A stretch of 64,000 bases of DNA from Lucinisca nassula (GCA_963580285.1 OY757025.1:120687223-120751222); one strand, 5' to 3'. Shown: positions 53,828 to 63,749, numbered from the stretch's first letter. Notes: generated from the sequence alone by a model not told the origin. Translations and numbers: made by a program.

Positions 53828-55426
53828 TAGCTCACCTGAGCCAAAGGCTCATTGGTGAGCTGATAGTATGGCCAGGCAAAAATTCTGTGTGTGTGTGTTC
53901 ACATTTTCAAACGTCTTCTCCTCCGGAACCGCTGGGCCGATTGTAGTCAAATTTCATGTGGAGGCTCCATGGGGTGGGGGAACAAAAGTTTGCATTTTTG
54001 GTCTAGGTCACATGACCAAGATGGCCGCCATGCCCATATATGGTAAAAACCCTTCGAAAATCTTCTCCTCCAGAACCACTGGGCCGATTTGCATGAAACT
54101 TGGCATGTAGCACCTGGGACATGGACCCATCATAAATTGCATAAATGGTGTCCCTGGGATGACCTTGACCTATTTTACGCCAAGGTTAAATTTGGTAACA
54201 TGGGCATTTGTATGGGAAAAAGTAGAAATGTCTGATATCTTGCAAACTGTTACAAATAATGCCACTAAACCATATATATTCTTATTCCTTATGATGAGGC
54301 GCATTAAGTGACATGGATTTTGGGACCCTGGGGCCCCCCGGGGGGCATGCCCCACCCCCTTCTTTGCACAAAATGCTTAATATGTCGGAAACGGTTAAGA
54401 TCCCCACCCATAAACCATATATATTCTTGTTCCTTATGATAAGGCACATTCAGTGACACAGACCTTTGGACATCAGGGTATCGGAGGGTCCCGGGGTGGC
54501 ATGCCCCACCCCCTTTATTGCAAAAAATGCTTAATATCTCGGAAACGGTTAAGATCCCGACCCATAAACCATATATACTCTTGTTCCTTATGATGAGGCC
54601 CATTCAGTGGCATGGACTTTTGGACCATGGGGTACCAGGGGTCCGGGGGGGGGGGGGGGGGCATGCCCCACCCCTTTTTTGCACAAAATGCTTAATATCT
54701 CGGAAACGGTTAAGATCTCTATCCATGAACCATATATATTCTTGTTCCTGATCATAAGGCGCATTAAGTGACATGAACCTTTGGACCCGGGGGTCCCAGG
54801 GGGGCATGCCCCACCCCCTTTTTTGCATTAAATGCTTAATATCTCGGAAACGGTTAAGATCCCCACCCATAAACCATATATACTCTTGTTCTTTATGATG
54901 AGGCGCATTCAGTGACATGGACCTTTGGACCCTGGGGTACCAGGGGTCTGGGGGGGGGGGGGGCATGCCCCTCCCCCTTTTTTGCTCAAAATGCTTAATA
55001 TCTCGGAAAAGGTTAAGATCCCCACCCACAAACCATATATATTCTTGTTCCTTATGATAAGGCGCATTCAGTGACATGGACCTTTGGACCGGGGGGTCCC
55101 TGGGTGAGGGAGGGGGGCATGCCTAACCCCCTTTTTTCCACAAAATGCTTAATATCTCGGAAACGGTTAAGACCCCCACCCATAAACCATTATATATTCT
55201 TGTCGCATTCAGTGTAATGGACCGTTGGACCTACGGTTCCAGTGGGGGGGGGGACTGGGGGCCAACTCCCTTTATTGCATTGAATGCTCAATATCTCGGC
55301 TACAGTTGAGATCCCCACCCAGTTACACAGACCTTCGGTCCCTCTTGGCCAAAGATCACATATTAAAGTCTTTGAGGACTTCCTCAGAAAAGTCAGGTGA
55401 GCGATTCAGGACCAATGGTCCTCTGG
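53828..55426 (+). mobile_element. Helentron-like element with ~155-bp internal repeats, nested
   Basis: TTAGCTCACCTGAGCCAAAG opens it. The inverse GTCAGGTGAGCGATTCAGG at about 55391, the hairpin AGGACCAATGGTCCT and CTCTGG followed by T close it. Six or seven modules (ATGCTTAATATCTCGGAAAC at about 54373, 54527, 54688, 54832, 54991, 55145) are spaced 139-161 bp. Each carries a G run and GGGGCATGCCCC palindrome. Host modules resume on both sides at a T run. Confidence 0.85.
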
Positions 55427-55610
55427 TTTTTTTACTGTTCAGTCAATAACTTTCTTATTTCTGGATAGATTGTGAAATTACTTGGCAGAAATGTTAACCA
55501 TCATGAGACGATGTGTTTTGCGCTAGACTCAGTTCGGTACCTCCAAGGTCAAGGTCACACTAGGAGGTCAAAGGTAAATGTTTGTTTTTTTTGTGGCCAG
55601 TCAATAACTT

Positions 55611-56430
55611 TTTATGCCCCTGCCATTCGAAGAGTGGTGGAAAGGGCATTTAGCGTTGCCCCTGTCCGTCCGTCAGTCCGTTTGTCTGTCCAAAACTTAA
55701 ACGCAGTCAATAACTTCCTTATTTATTGATGGATTTTAAAATTACTTGGCAGAAATGTTAACCATCATGAGACGACATGTCACGTGCAAAACCCAGGTCC
55801 GTACCTTCAAGGTCAAGATCATACTTAGAGGTCAAAGGTCAAAAAAAGGGTCCGAAACTTAAACGCAGTCAATAACTTTCTTATTTCTTGATGGATTTTG
55901 TAATGACTTTGTAGAAATGTTAACTATCATGAGACGATGTGTCACATGCAAAACACAGGTCCGTACCTCCAAGGTCAAGGTCATACTTAGAGGTCAAAGG
56001 TAAAAAAAAGGGTCCGAAACTTAAACGCAGTCAATAACTTACTTATTTCTGTATAGATTTAGAAATTATTTTGGAGAAATGTTAACCGTCATGAGACGAT
56101 GTGTCACGTGCAAACCCAGATCCATACCTCCAAGGTCAAGGTCATACTTAGAGGTCAAAGGTAAACAAATGGTCCGAAACTTAAACACGGTCAGTAACTT
56201 TCTTATCTCTGGATGGATTTTGAAATTACTTTGCAGAAATGTTGGCCATCAATAGACAATCTGCCTCACACAAAACTAAGGTCCTTACCTCCAAGGTCAA
56301 GGTCCTACTTAGAGGTCAAATGTGATAAAAGGGTCAGAAACTTAAACACGGACAATAACTTTCTATGGATGAATACGAACATAGACATATTTTCAGGCGG
56401 GGGCATTCGTGTACTATGGACGCATTTCTA
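55611..56430 (+). mobile_element. Helentron-like element inserted into its own relative
   Basis: TTTATGCCCCTGCCATTCGA interrupts a host module in AATAACTTT. GGCGGGGGCATTCG then GCATTTCTAG followed by TTTATTTCTGGATGG restores it at 56431. Its own core uses the same GTCAATAACTT modules as the host element, preceded by GAAACTTAAACGCA. The 3' hairpin is imperfect. Confidence 0.8.
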
Positions 56431-56740
56431 GTTTATTTCTGGATGGACTTTTTAAAGTAACCATGCAGAAATGTTTACCTTCAATAGATGACGAGTTGTG
56501 TGCAAGACCAAGGTCCATCCCTCCAATATCAAGGTCATACCTAGAGGTCAAAGGTCAGAAAAAGGGGCCTTTTCTATGAACTTTTTAAAGTTACCTTGCA
56601 GAAATGTTCATCTTCATGATGTGCTGCACACAAGACTTAGGTCCATACCTCCAATGTCAAGGTCACACTTAGAGGTCAAAAAGGTAGAGACATCTGTGTT
56701 TTTGTAGAAAAACAAATTCTAGTTTTGTTTGTTTTCACCT

Positions 56741-56932
56741 TACCATATTGATCCTAAGGATGGGACTGGTAGGCCTAAGCAAACAGTGCAGACCCAGATC
56801 AGGCTGCTCCTGTTTTTAATTCAGTCTACACCATTTGGACTCTTTGTTGGATCATGAAACAAATTTCTGAAATTTTTACGTGAATTACAGCAAATCCTGA
56901 AGGTGTCTGAATTTTTAGGATTTTTTTTGGTA
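56741..56932 (-). mobile_element. MITE family E
   Basis: ACCATATTGATCCTAAGGAT and TTTAGGATTTTTTTTGGTA are its ends. The core hairpin has lost most of one arm. Confidence 0.7.
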
Positions 56933-57009
56933 CTTCTTCCACTGTCTAACCCATTTTAGAAACATGAAAAAGGAACACTCCTGGCTAACAGTGCATTGAT
57001 TGGTTGATT

Positions 57010-57260
57010 GTTTGGGGTTTAATGACACGTCAACCCTTGTGAGTCATTTTGAGTCATCTCCCAGAGAAAGGGAGAAGAGAGAAAGAAGAGACAGTAGAGG
57101 AGATGAAAGTGAGGGACAGGGGAGAAAGAAGAAACTGAATAGAAGTAACAACGTTCCCCCTCTAGCATTACTGGCTGCAAGGACAGCAGAGCCCACCTGT
57201 AAGCCAATAAATATCAGTTGGACGCCCCAGTGGCAGAAGATACACAGCACCTTCGCGTCA
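57010..57260 (+). mobile_element. SINE-5
   Basis: GGGGTTTAATGACACGTCAA, the GA-rich block and CAAGGACAGCAGAGCCCACC match the copies at 23143 and 24118. This copy extends furthest to the right (CACCCAGTCACC). Confidence 0.75.
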
Positions 57261-57405
57261 CCCAGTCACCCCAAGGCAAACAGTGGAAGTTCAGACTGCA
57301 GAGGCTCATCATATTAGCTGTCATGATGTGGAAAACCTAATGGGCCATTTTCTAAATAAATAACAAACATTGACACCCATAATATTGAAAATGGACCCTA
57401 TCAGT

Positions 57406-57667
57406 TTGTTTGTTTGATTTGAGGTTTAACATCAACCTCAACACTGTAAAGGTCATTTTGGAGATGTTGCGTGCAATTTTGTGGGACTTTTACCCGACAT
57501 TGAGATGAAATGACATCTCAAGCCCTGCCGCCAAATGAAACCAATAGGGTTTTAAGCATGGATTGTCCAACTCGCACCACTTTGCCTGGGCAGGCTCAGG
57601 TCCTCTAAGCAGTTTACCAGTACTAAGGGGGGGGGGGGGGGGGGAAGGCCCCCCCCCCCCCCGATAG
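57406..57667 (-). mobile_element. SINE-1 with 14-bp target duplication and a G18/C14 end
   Basis: TGGACCCTATCAGT lies at 57392-57405 and 57668-57681. The tail and body are typical, but the head from the AGTACTGG region onward is replaced by 18 G (57627-57644), AAGG, and 14 C (57649-57662). Normal heads start with a short run of C, so expansion or an assembly error is possible. Confidence 0.88.
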
Positions 57668-57787
57668 TGGACCCTATCAGTACATTTAAAAGTGTTTTCA
57701 TCTGGATGTTGGGTAATATTTCTACAGAATAGGAAGCAGCATCTCCAAAATGACCTATATAGGGTTGACCTCAACACAAACAGACAT

Positions 57788-58024
57788 TTAACCCTTAACA
57801 ACATCTGAAGATGTCGCCTGCTTATGTTGTCTGCTATACCTTGCAAACTTTTTAAAAATATTTTTGGACACAGGCAAACAGTGTGAGTCCAGATCAGACT
57901 GCTCCTATAGTAGCAGTCGGATCTGGGGTTGCACCGTTTGCAAAAAAAAGAAACCTGACTTTTAAGATAACCGGCAGACAGCAAAGCAGACGACAATTGT
58001 CATGATTGGCATGCTATGGGTTAA
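57788..58024. mobile_element. TTAA MITE, related to the core-hairpin group
   Basis: TTAACCCTTAACAACATCTG and GCATGCTATGGGTTAA are the ends. The centre has GGCAAACAGTGTGAGTCCAG, GACTGCTCC...AGCAGTC and GGGGTTGCACCGTTTGC. The arms differ from families B, C and D. Confidence 0.7.
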
Positions 58025-58029
58025 AAGTG

Positions 58030-58360
58030 GATCAGTTCATACAGGATAAAATGGGACAATTAGATTTGTCATGGCTAGACCAATCTTACTGGCAGCTTAT
58101 CTCAGATTATTATAGAATTTCACATTCAGTTCAGGACAGATGGTACAGACATTTCCTGATGTCATGAAATCAACACTTATCTACAAATAAGGTTCGGTTT
58201 GAGATAACTTATCTCTCCATTAAACCATATGTTGTGGGTACCTGTTACAATCGCCTCAACCCACAACATGTTTCTAACAAAGCACACCTATATACCCAAT
58301 AGTAAAATCTAGTTATAAAAGATATTGAGTAATAAATCACTGGACGGATAACAGCCGTCA
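58030..58360. other. Unique sequence with one degraded hairpin element
   Basis: TGTTGTGGGTACCTGTTACA and CAACCCACAACATG at about 58231-58270 form a fold-back like that at 22290. A run of 14 C lies at about 58364. No gene seen. Confidence 0.45.
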
Positions 58361-58682
58361 TTCCCCCCCCCCCCCCAACCCAACCCCACCCTGTTTCATG
58401 GTGTCATTCATTGTTACCTTGACGTTAGATGGTGTAAGTCGAATGGCGGAAGATAGGCAGAATCTGAAGGAATCAGTAGCAGTTCTGTATACTTTTAGTG
58501 TGTTAGAATCGAAATAGATCAACTCTAGTGCCGTAATTTATTGAGTGATCAACCATTGTTTGTCGGTAATTTGAAAGAAGACAAAGCACTCGTGCTGGGA
58601 GCTTGTGTTTTGATGTATTTCACAGCTGACCTCCAAACAGTGATTAATCAATCAATAAATCACTGCTAGCCCTGATCTAATT

Positions 58683-58875
58683 CTTAAGTGGAGGCAACTC
58701 CTGCAAAAGTATTTTTATCGAAAGGGGTAAACCTAAGAAGCAAATTCTTTCCTTTAAGAGTAGACCCCCTTTTCAGTGGGACAGGCTCATAGAAAAGCAA
58801 ACAGGAAGTCCCAAAAGTTGTCGCCCTTTGAAAAATGGTGGAAAATCTTCCAGGTGTTCCCATTCCCATTATCCC
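58683..58875. mobile_element. TTAA MITE family N, reversed
   Basis: TTAAGTGGAGGCAACTCCTG starts it. GGTGTTCCCATTCCCATTAT at the right matches the family N left end inverted. The central hairpin is reduced. Confidence 0.75.
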
Positions 58876-58939
58876 TGTTACTCCCACTTATCTGGAGCTG
58901 TGATTCAACTGCTTGATTGTTGACAACCTCTTCATTTAA

Positions 58940-59471
58940 AGGTGCATTATTGAGCTACTGGCCTGGGTCTCAATTTTTTTTTCTGGTTTTTATCTTCAAT
59001 GCATACTCCTTTGTCATGTGTACATTTTTGAGCCAAATACAGCTTCAGAACTTTGTGAAAATGGTCGTTTTCATTCGTATTTACCCTTCGCTCTGAACAT
59101 GTGTTCGGAATTTCTGTTCTAAAAATAAATTTGTACTTTTACACATACATGGCGACAGTATTGTCTCTGGGTGTCGTTACTTATGGCATAGTATTCAGCG
59201 TCATATTTTTTTCCGATTCAGGCATGGCATAAGCAAACAAGGCCAAAAATGAACGTCGCATAACGTCATATATGAGGATTCTATTTTTGTCACGAACTTA
59301 AAATAGATCTAACTAGTGTTAGAAACCTAGTTAGGGAATCCCTCTCAAACTCGTTTACCTGTCATCATAATTGTTAGCATTTTTGCATAAAATGCATTCA
59401 TTAAGAAAAATAATGGCTATATGTATTTTATTTTTGGAAGCATTTTTTCCAGATAGCTCAATAAGTCACCT
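58940..59471. mobile_element. TTAA MITE family A, copy 2 (532 bp)
   Basis: It is flanked by TTAA on both sides (58936-58939 and 59472-59475), with inverted ends AGGTGCATTATTGAGCTA and TAGCTCAATAAGTCACCT. It is the inverted counterpart of 217-756. The right TTAA is shared with the next element, family B at 59472-59684. Confidence 0.88.
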
Positions 59472-59684
59472 TTAACCCTTATCTTGCTGAATATTCATTA
59501 AAGCCACACCCATTTCTGTCTATCAACCAATCAAATTACTTGATGTAATTTATTGCTACAAATTCATAAACTGAATGCCAAACAGTGTAGATCCTGATCA
59601 GATGGCTTCTTCAGAAGCCATCTGATCAGGATCTACACTGTTTCCAAAGATAAGGGTTGTTGTGAACAGCAAGATAAGGGTTAA
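59472..59684. mobile_element. TTAA MITE family B, abutting MITE A
   Basis: TTAACCCTTATCTTGCTGAA and CAGCAAGATAAGGGTTAA with an intact core. Its left TTAA is also the right TTAA of MITE A. Confidence 0.92.
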
Positions 59685-59754
59685 TTGTGCTATTCAACAA
59701 CACCTTAGGGGTGGTTGTGGTTGGATGAGGTGAAGGTTGGGTAAGTCTTGCTGG

Positions 59755-60125
59755 GTAGATTGGGAATGTTGTTATTTCTTCAGTTTCTACATTTCCATCT
59801 ATTTTCCTCTTTCCCCTCTGTCCCTCACTTTAACTACTGTCTCTTCTATCTCTTTTTTCTCTCCGTTCTCCAGGAGACAACAGAAAATAACCCACAAGGG
59901 TTGTGGCCCCTGCCCATCGGGGCTTGCAAAATAGATTGGGCTGCACACTGCAGAAATGGACATTTTTCTATGGGGGAGGGTGTCTGTGTGTGTGTGTGGG
60001 GTGTGTGTGTGTGTGTGTGTGGGGGGGGGGGGTTAATGACATTAAAATAGTAGAGGAGATAAAAGAAAAGACAGAAGATATGAAAAACATCCCCCGTTAG
60101 CACAAGGACTTGCCCAACCGTAAAT
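59755..60125. repeat. SINE-5 fragments with a SINE-1 head and GT/G microsatellite
   Basis: 59755-59903 is SINE-5 on the minus strand. 59904-59950 is a SINE-1 head (GCCCCTGCCCATCGGGGCTT). A (GT)n-G run follows at about 59988-60032, then a GA-rich SINE-5 piece at 60045-60125. The order suggests rearrangement. Confidence 0.6.
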
Positions 60126-60126
60126 T

Positions 60127-60690
60127 GTTTGATTTGACGTTTAACGTCTCCGTAACCACAGTATAGGTCATTTTGGAGACGTCCCTTCCAATTTTGTGGG
60201 ACTTATACCCGACATTGAGATGAAATTACATATCAAGCTCTGCCGCCCAATGAAACCAATAGGGTTTATATGCATGGACAGTCCGATTCTCAGGCTTAGA
60301 TCCTCTAAGCGATTTACCAGTACTTGTGTGCGGGTCGGTTTCAGCTCTGCGTGGAAGTATCATGCAGCCCATATATTTATACCCCCGCAAACGAAGTTTG
60401 AAGGGGGTATATAGGAGTCAGCTTGTCGTCTGTCGTCGTCGTCGGTCCGTTACAAAAAACTTTAACATTGCTCATAACTTCCTTATTCTTTGACCGATTT
60501 CTTTAATATTCACACACCACACGCCTTGCCACTAGTACTTAAGATTGATATAAACAAACCTGACCTTGACCTTTACGTTGACCTTCCTCAAGGTCAAATA
60601 CTTGTAAAAATTTGTCTGACAACGCATGCGGGGGTATAATTGGCGCCCGTTAGGCGGCAGCTCTAGTTCTCCAAGCCCCAGTGGGCGGCA
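60127..60690 (-). mobile_element. SINE-1, interrupted by a Helentron-like element
   Basis: The tail and body are 60127-60376 and the head 60667-60690 (TTCTCCAAGCCCCAGTGGGC). The junction CATATAT with TTCTCCAAG matches the uninterrupted SINE-1 consensus CATATATTTCTTCAAGCC. Confidence 0.87.
60377..60666 (+). mobile_element. Helentron-like element, 290 bp, inside SINE-1
   Basis: TTATACCCCCGCAAACGAAG opens it; GCGGGGGTATAA, the hairpin GGCGCCCGTTAGGCGGC and AGCTCTAG followed by T close it. One core module only. It provides the clearest T-T target site, because the host SINE consensus is known. Confidence 0.87.
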
Positions 60691-60756
60691 GGGAACCTCG
60701 GATTGATAAATAATCAACCACAAAAGGGTATTGGCAAACAGTTGACCTGATTGATT

Positions 60757-61057
60757 TTTTTGTTTGATTTAAGGTTTAACATCCCCGTCAACACTGTAAA
60801 GGTCATTTTGAAGACGTTGCTTCCAATTTTGTGGTACTTTTACCCGACATTGAGATGAAATGACATCTCAAGCCCTGTTGCCCAATGAAACCAATAGGGT
60901 TTATTAGCATGGACGGTCCGCCTCGCACCGCGGTTCCTGGACAGGCTTAGATCCTCTAAGCGGTTTACCAGTAATAGTGTGCGAGCCGGATTCAGCTCTG
61001 CGTGGAAGCATCATGCAGCCCATATATTTCTTCAAGCCCTTATGGGCGGGGGCTTAA
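60757..61057 (-). mobile_element. SINE-1, full length, with 13-bp target duplication
   Basis: GACCTGATTGATT flanks it at 60744-60756 and 61058-61070. The tail is TTTTTTGTTTGATTTAAGGT on the plus strand and the head ends TTATGGGCGGGGGCTTAA. Confidence 0.93.
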
Positions 61058-61068
61058 GACCTGATTGA

Positions 61069-61270
61069 TTACCATAAAAATCTTAAAAATTTGGACACCT
61101 TGAAGACTCACTGTAATTATCCTAAAATTTTAACAAATCGCAAGGTCTCCAAAAGGTGCAGATGGAACGGCAAACAGTGTAGACCTCTCCTTCAGGGGCA
61201 GTCTGATCTAGGTCTGCACTATTTTCTCAGGCCACTCTGTCCCAATACTTAGGATCATTACAGTACTTGG
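61069..61270 (+). mobile_element. MITE family E
   Basis: TTACCATAAAAATCTTAAAA and CCCAATACTTAGGATCATTACAGTA end it. The core hairpin is reduced (AGACCTCTCCTTCAGGGGCA). A SINE-3 lands at its right end. Confidence 0.78.
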
Positions 61271-61276
61271 ACTTGT

Positions 61277-61617
61277 GTGTGTGTGTGTGTGAATTCGGAC
61301 TTAACGTCGCTTTCAACAATTTTTCAGTCATATCACGACAGCGTCTGGTTGCAACAGGGAGCTCAATGCTTACTTTTATAGTGCTGCCTCACTGAAGTAT
61401 CATGTCCCAGACACATTACAGTCATGATACCATACCCAGTCACATTATCCTGACACTGGGTCGACCAGTCCTAGCTCTACCCCGTAAATTTGAGTGCCAA
61501 GCGAGGAGCAGCTAGTACCATTTTTAACGACTTTGGTATGTCGCGGCCCGGGATCGAACCAGTGACCTCCCGTTCCCCGGAGCGGACACTCTACCAACTG
61601 AGCTATCGGGGCCGGTC
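61277..61617 (-). mobile_element. SINE-3, full length, with 12-bp target duplication
   Basis: ACTTGGACTTGT lies at 61265-61276 and 61618-61629. The minus-strand head has A-box TAGCTCAGTTGGTAGA and B-box TGGTTCGATCCC 40 or so bases later, both near consensus. The tail is (CA)n/(TG)n. With intact boxes it could still be transcribed by RNA polymerase III. Confidence 0.94.
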
Positions 61618-61629
61618 ACTTGGACTTGT

Positions 61630-62008
61630 AAATGTGATTTTTTCGGTGTTTGTATCAGAGAATTTGATCCCCTTGCAATTGGTGCAGTATTACTGCTATC
61701 CCTAAATGGATGTTTTACGTTCCATGATTATTATCGTGCCATTATCGTTTAATTGACAATATTGGAATACAACATAATACTCCACCAGGGGATTAAATAT
61801 TTTTGTCTGTTTCCATAAAATTCTCCTAAATTGCTGCAAGCTGCATTTTATTAGGTGCTTAATTTCCAGAATTTCGTCAACAACAGTTTGATTTAATTCA
61901 AATTAGAGGCAGAAATTCACAGTACTAGTCTTGCAACTGCTTTGACAAAACTTCATTCCCTGAAGCATGTATGCATATAATGATGCTTGAACACACATCC
62001 CCCCTCTT
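61630..62008. other. No recognised feature
   Basis: Unique AT-rich sequence without repeat ends, motifs or a credible ORF. Confidence 0.45.
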
Positions 62009-62221
62009 TTAACCCTTATCCTGCTGAGCCCGGATATGCCTTATCTTTGAAACAATGTAGATCCAGATCAGATGGCTTCTGACGAAGCCATCTGATCAGG
62101 ATCTTCATTGTTTGCCATTCAGATTGTGAATTTGTTGCCATAATTTGCATCAAGTAATCTGATTGGTTGGTAATCAGTAGTGGGTGTGGCATATATGAAT
62201 ATTCAGCAGAACAAGGGTTAA
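62009..62221. mobile_element. TTAA MITE family B, reversed
   Basis: TTAACCCTTATCCTGCTGAG and CAGCAGAACAAGGGTTAA with core GATGGCTTCTGACGAAGCCATC. Confidence 0.9.
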
Positions 62222-62443
62222 AACTTTCTAAAAAAATCAAAGTGCTGACAGCACTGTTTGGTGATTTGTCTCCGAGTCAAGGCTGAAAAGAGACCTATAT
62301 TGTTTTGTTTTACCTTTAAATTCCTGTTCAAGTTAACAGTGTAGACCCTGACACTTCATTCTGTGGCATCTGATGCATGAGTCCAGTCCTAATCAGTTCT
62401 ACAAATAATCTCTTTACTCAATATTCTGACCTGTCAATATGTG

Positions 62444-62734
62444 CCCCCCCCCCCACCCCCCATCAGGGCTGGAAGAAATAGATGGGCTGCATGATGCTTC
62501 CAAACAGAGCTAAAATCGACCCGCACAAGAGTACTGGTAAACTGCTTAGATGATCAAAGCCTGCCCAGGCAAAGCGGTGCGCGTCGGGCTGTCCTATCGG
62601 TTTCATTGGGTGGCAGGGCTTGAGATGTCATTTCATCTCAATGCCGGGTAAAAGTCCCACACAATTGGAAGCAACGTCTCCAAAATTACCTTTAAAGTGT
62701 TGACAGGGACGTTAAACCTCAAATCAAACAAACT
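62444..62734 (+). mobile_element. SINE-1, full length, with 12-bp target duplication
   Basis: GACCTGTCAATA at 62428-62439 and GACCTGACAATA at 62735-62746 flank it. The head is a C-rich run (CCCCCCCCCCCACCCCCC region) and the tail AAATCAAACAAA. Confidence 0.9.
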
Positions 62735-62754
62735 GACCTGACAATAGTGATATC

Positions 62755-63213
62755 TTCAAATAGCTGTTGCCCTACCTTTGCAAAAAGTGTACATCCAGAT
62801 CAGATGGCTGAAGAAGCCATCTGATCAGGATCTACACTGTCATTCAGTTGGCGGATTTGAATGATAAATTACATCAAGTAATTTGATTTTATGAAGTCAT
62901 CTGATCAGGATCTACACTCATTCAGTTTGCAAATTTGAATGAATAAATTAATGATTGTCACACAGACATCGTCATCTCTTCTGCAAGCATTCATTTACAA
63001 GGACCTGTTCTGCTGCTGCTGCTGAATAATTCAGTTAGCCACACCCATTTCTGACTATCAGCCAATCAGATTGCATGATAATGTTTTCGTTCAAATTCAC
63101 AAACTTAATGACAATCAGTGAAGATCCTGATCAGATGGTTTCTTCAGAAGCCATCTGATCTGGATCTGCACCAGTGAGTACACTGTTGGTTGTCAGGAAC
63201 AGGACTGGTTTAA
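62755..63213. repeat. Three decayed family B MITE fragments
   Basis: Core hairpins occur near 62790-62840, 62896-62930 (one arm) and 63115-63170. Partial arms contain GCCACACCCATTTCTGACTA. TTAA ends are lost. Confidence 0.65.
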
Positions 63214-63214
63214 A

Positions 63215-63400
63215 ACAGCACTCATTTACCAGTCGCTGTCCAAACAGCAGTCATTTTCCAGGCCATGTTCAAACAACAATCATTTACCAGGACAGATTCT
63301 AACAACATCCATTTTCTAGGACATGTTCCAACAACATCCATTTTCAGGACCTATTCAAACAACATTCGTTTAGCAGGACCTGTTCAAACAACACTCATTA
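63215..63400 (+). repeat. Degenerate ~30-bp minisatellite
   Basis: Units of the form AGGACCTGTTCAAACAACAC followed by TCATTTACC recur about six times (near 63257, 63289, 63318, 63346, 63375) with variable length and substitutions. Confidence 0.7.
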
Positions 63401-63589
63401 TTTTACGTCATACCACTTCCGGTCTCATATGAGATGCACGCTTCAGTTAATCCGAGAGCTCAGTACGCATTTGGACCTTGTAGTGATAAGACGTGGTCTT
63501 ATCGTTAGGTCATGGCCGAGAGCGTACAGGTACGAATCGCAGTATAATTCTACTTTCGTTTTCGTATCGGAAAACTTTTACAGCGATTC
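63401..63589 (+). other. Unassigned GC-richer stretch with a tRNA-like piece
   Basis: GACGTGGTCTTATCG and GGTCATGGCCGAGAG followed by GGTACGAATCGC recall a tRNA D-arm and T-arm, but the stems do not close. It could be part of the same element or leader as the ORF at 63750. Confidence 0.3.
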
Positions 63590-63749
63590 ATTATTTTTTC
63601 TACACGCAGTGTAGAAATATATATTATTTAATTACAATTCTGTAATTCACAGAATATTCAAAAAATACGACGAAGTCGTATATTTAAAAAAAAACAAAAA
63701 AACAATTGAGTGCGGGATAGTTCACGCACGAGACTTTGTAAACAACAAA
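63590..63749 (+). promoter_or_regulatory. AT-rich leader with a chain of small hairpins upstream of the edge ORF
   Basis: Four compact inverted repeats sit in the 150 bases before the ATG at 63750: 63597-63617 (9-bp arms, loop GCA), 63630-63647 (AATTACA/TGTAATT), 63665-63681 (ATACGAC/GTCGTAT, loop GAA) and 63710-63729 (GTGCG/CGCAC). A fifth pairing, ATTCTGT at 63637-63643 with ACAGAAT at 63649-63655, overlaps the second and excludes it. A role as a 5' leader or retroelement 5' end is inferred. No TATA box is evident. Confidence 0.4.

Larger units (their letters stand above)
51185..56722 (+). mobile_element. Helentron-like element array hosting three other insertions
   Basis: Modules with GTCAATAACTT and CTTAGAGGTCAAAGGTAAA recur from 51258 to 56680 at about 160-180 bp spacing. 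The 3' end has the hairpin TGTTTTTGTAGAAAAACA and AATTCTAG followed by T at 56719-56722. The 5' head is not recognised, and the first module (51210-51299) is cut by the TIR element at 51300. Elements at 51300-52591, 53828-55426 and 55611-56430 sit inside it. No ORF for Rep/helicase. Confidence 0.72.

Noticed and set aside
54604..55077. 157-codon minus-strand ORF with repeated Pro runs
   Set aside because: It is a shadow of the ~155-bp modules of the Helentron-like element; the Pro runs come from G runs.
57490..57996. 168-codon minus-strand ORF
   Set aside because: It runs through a SINE-1, a G/C homopolymer pair and a MITE. The long frame depends on the homopolymer.
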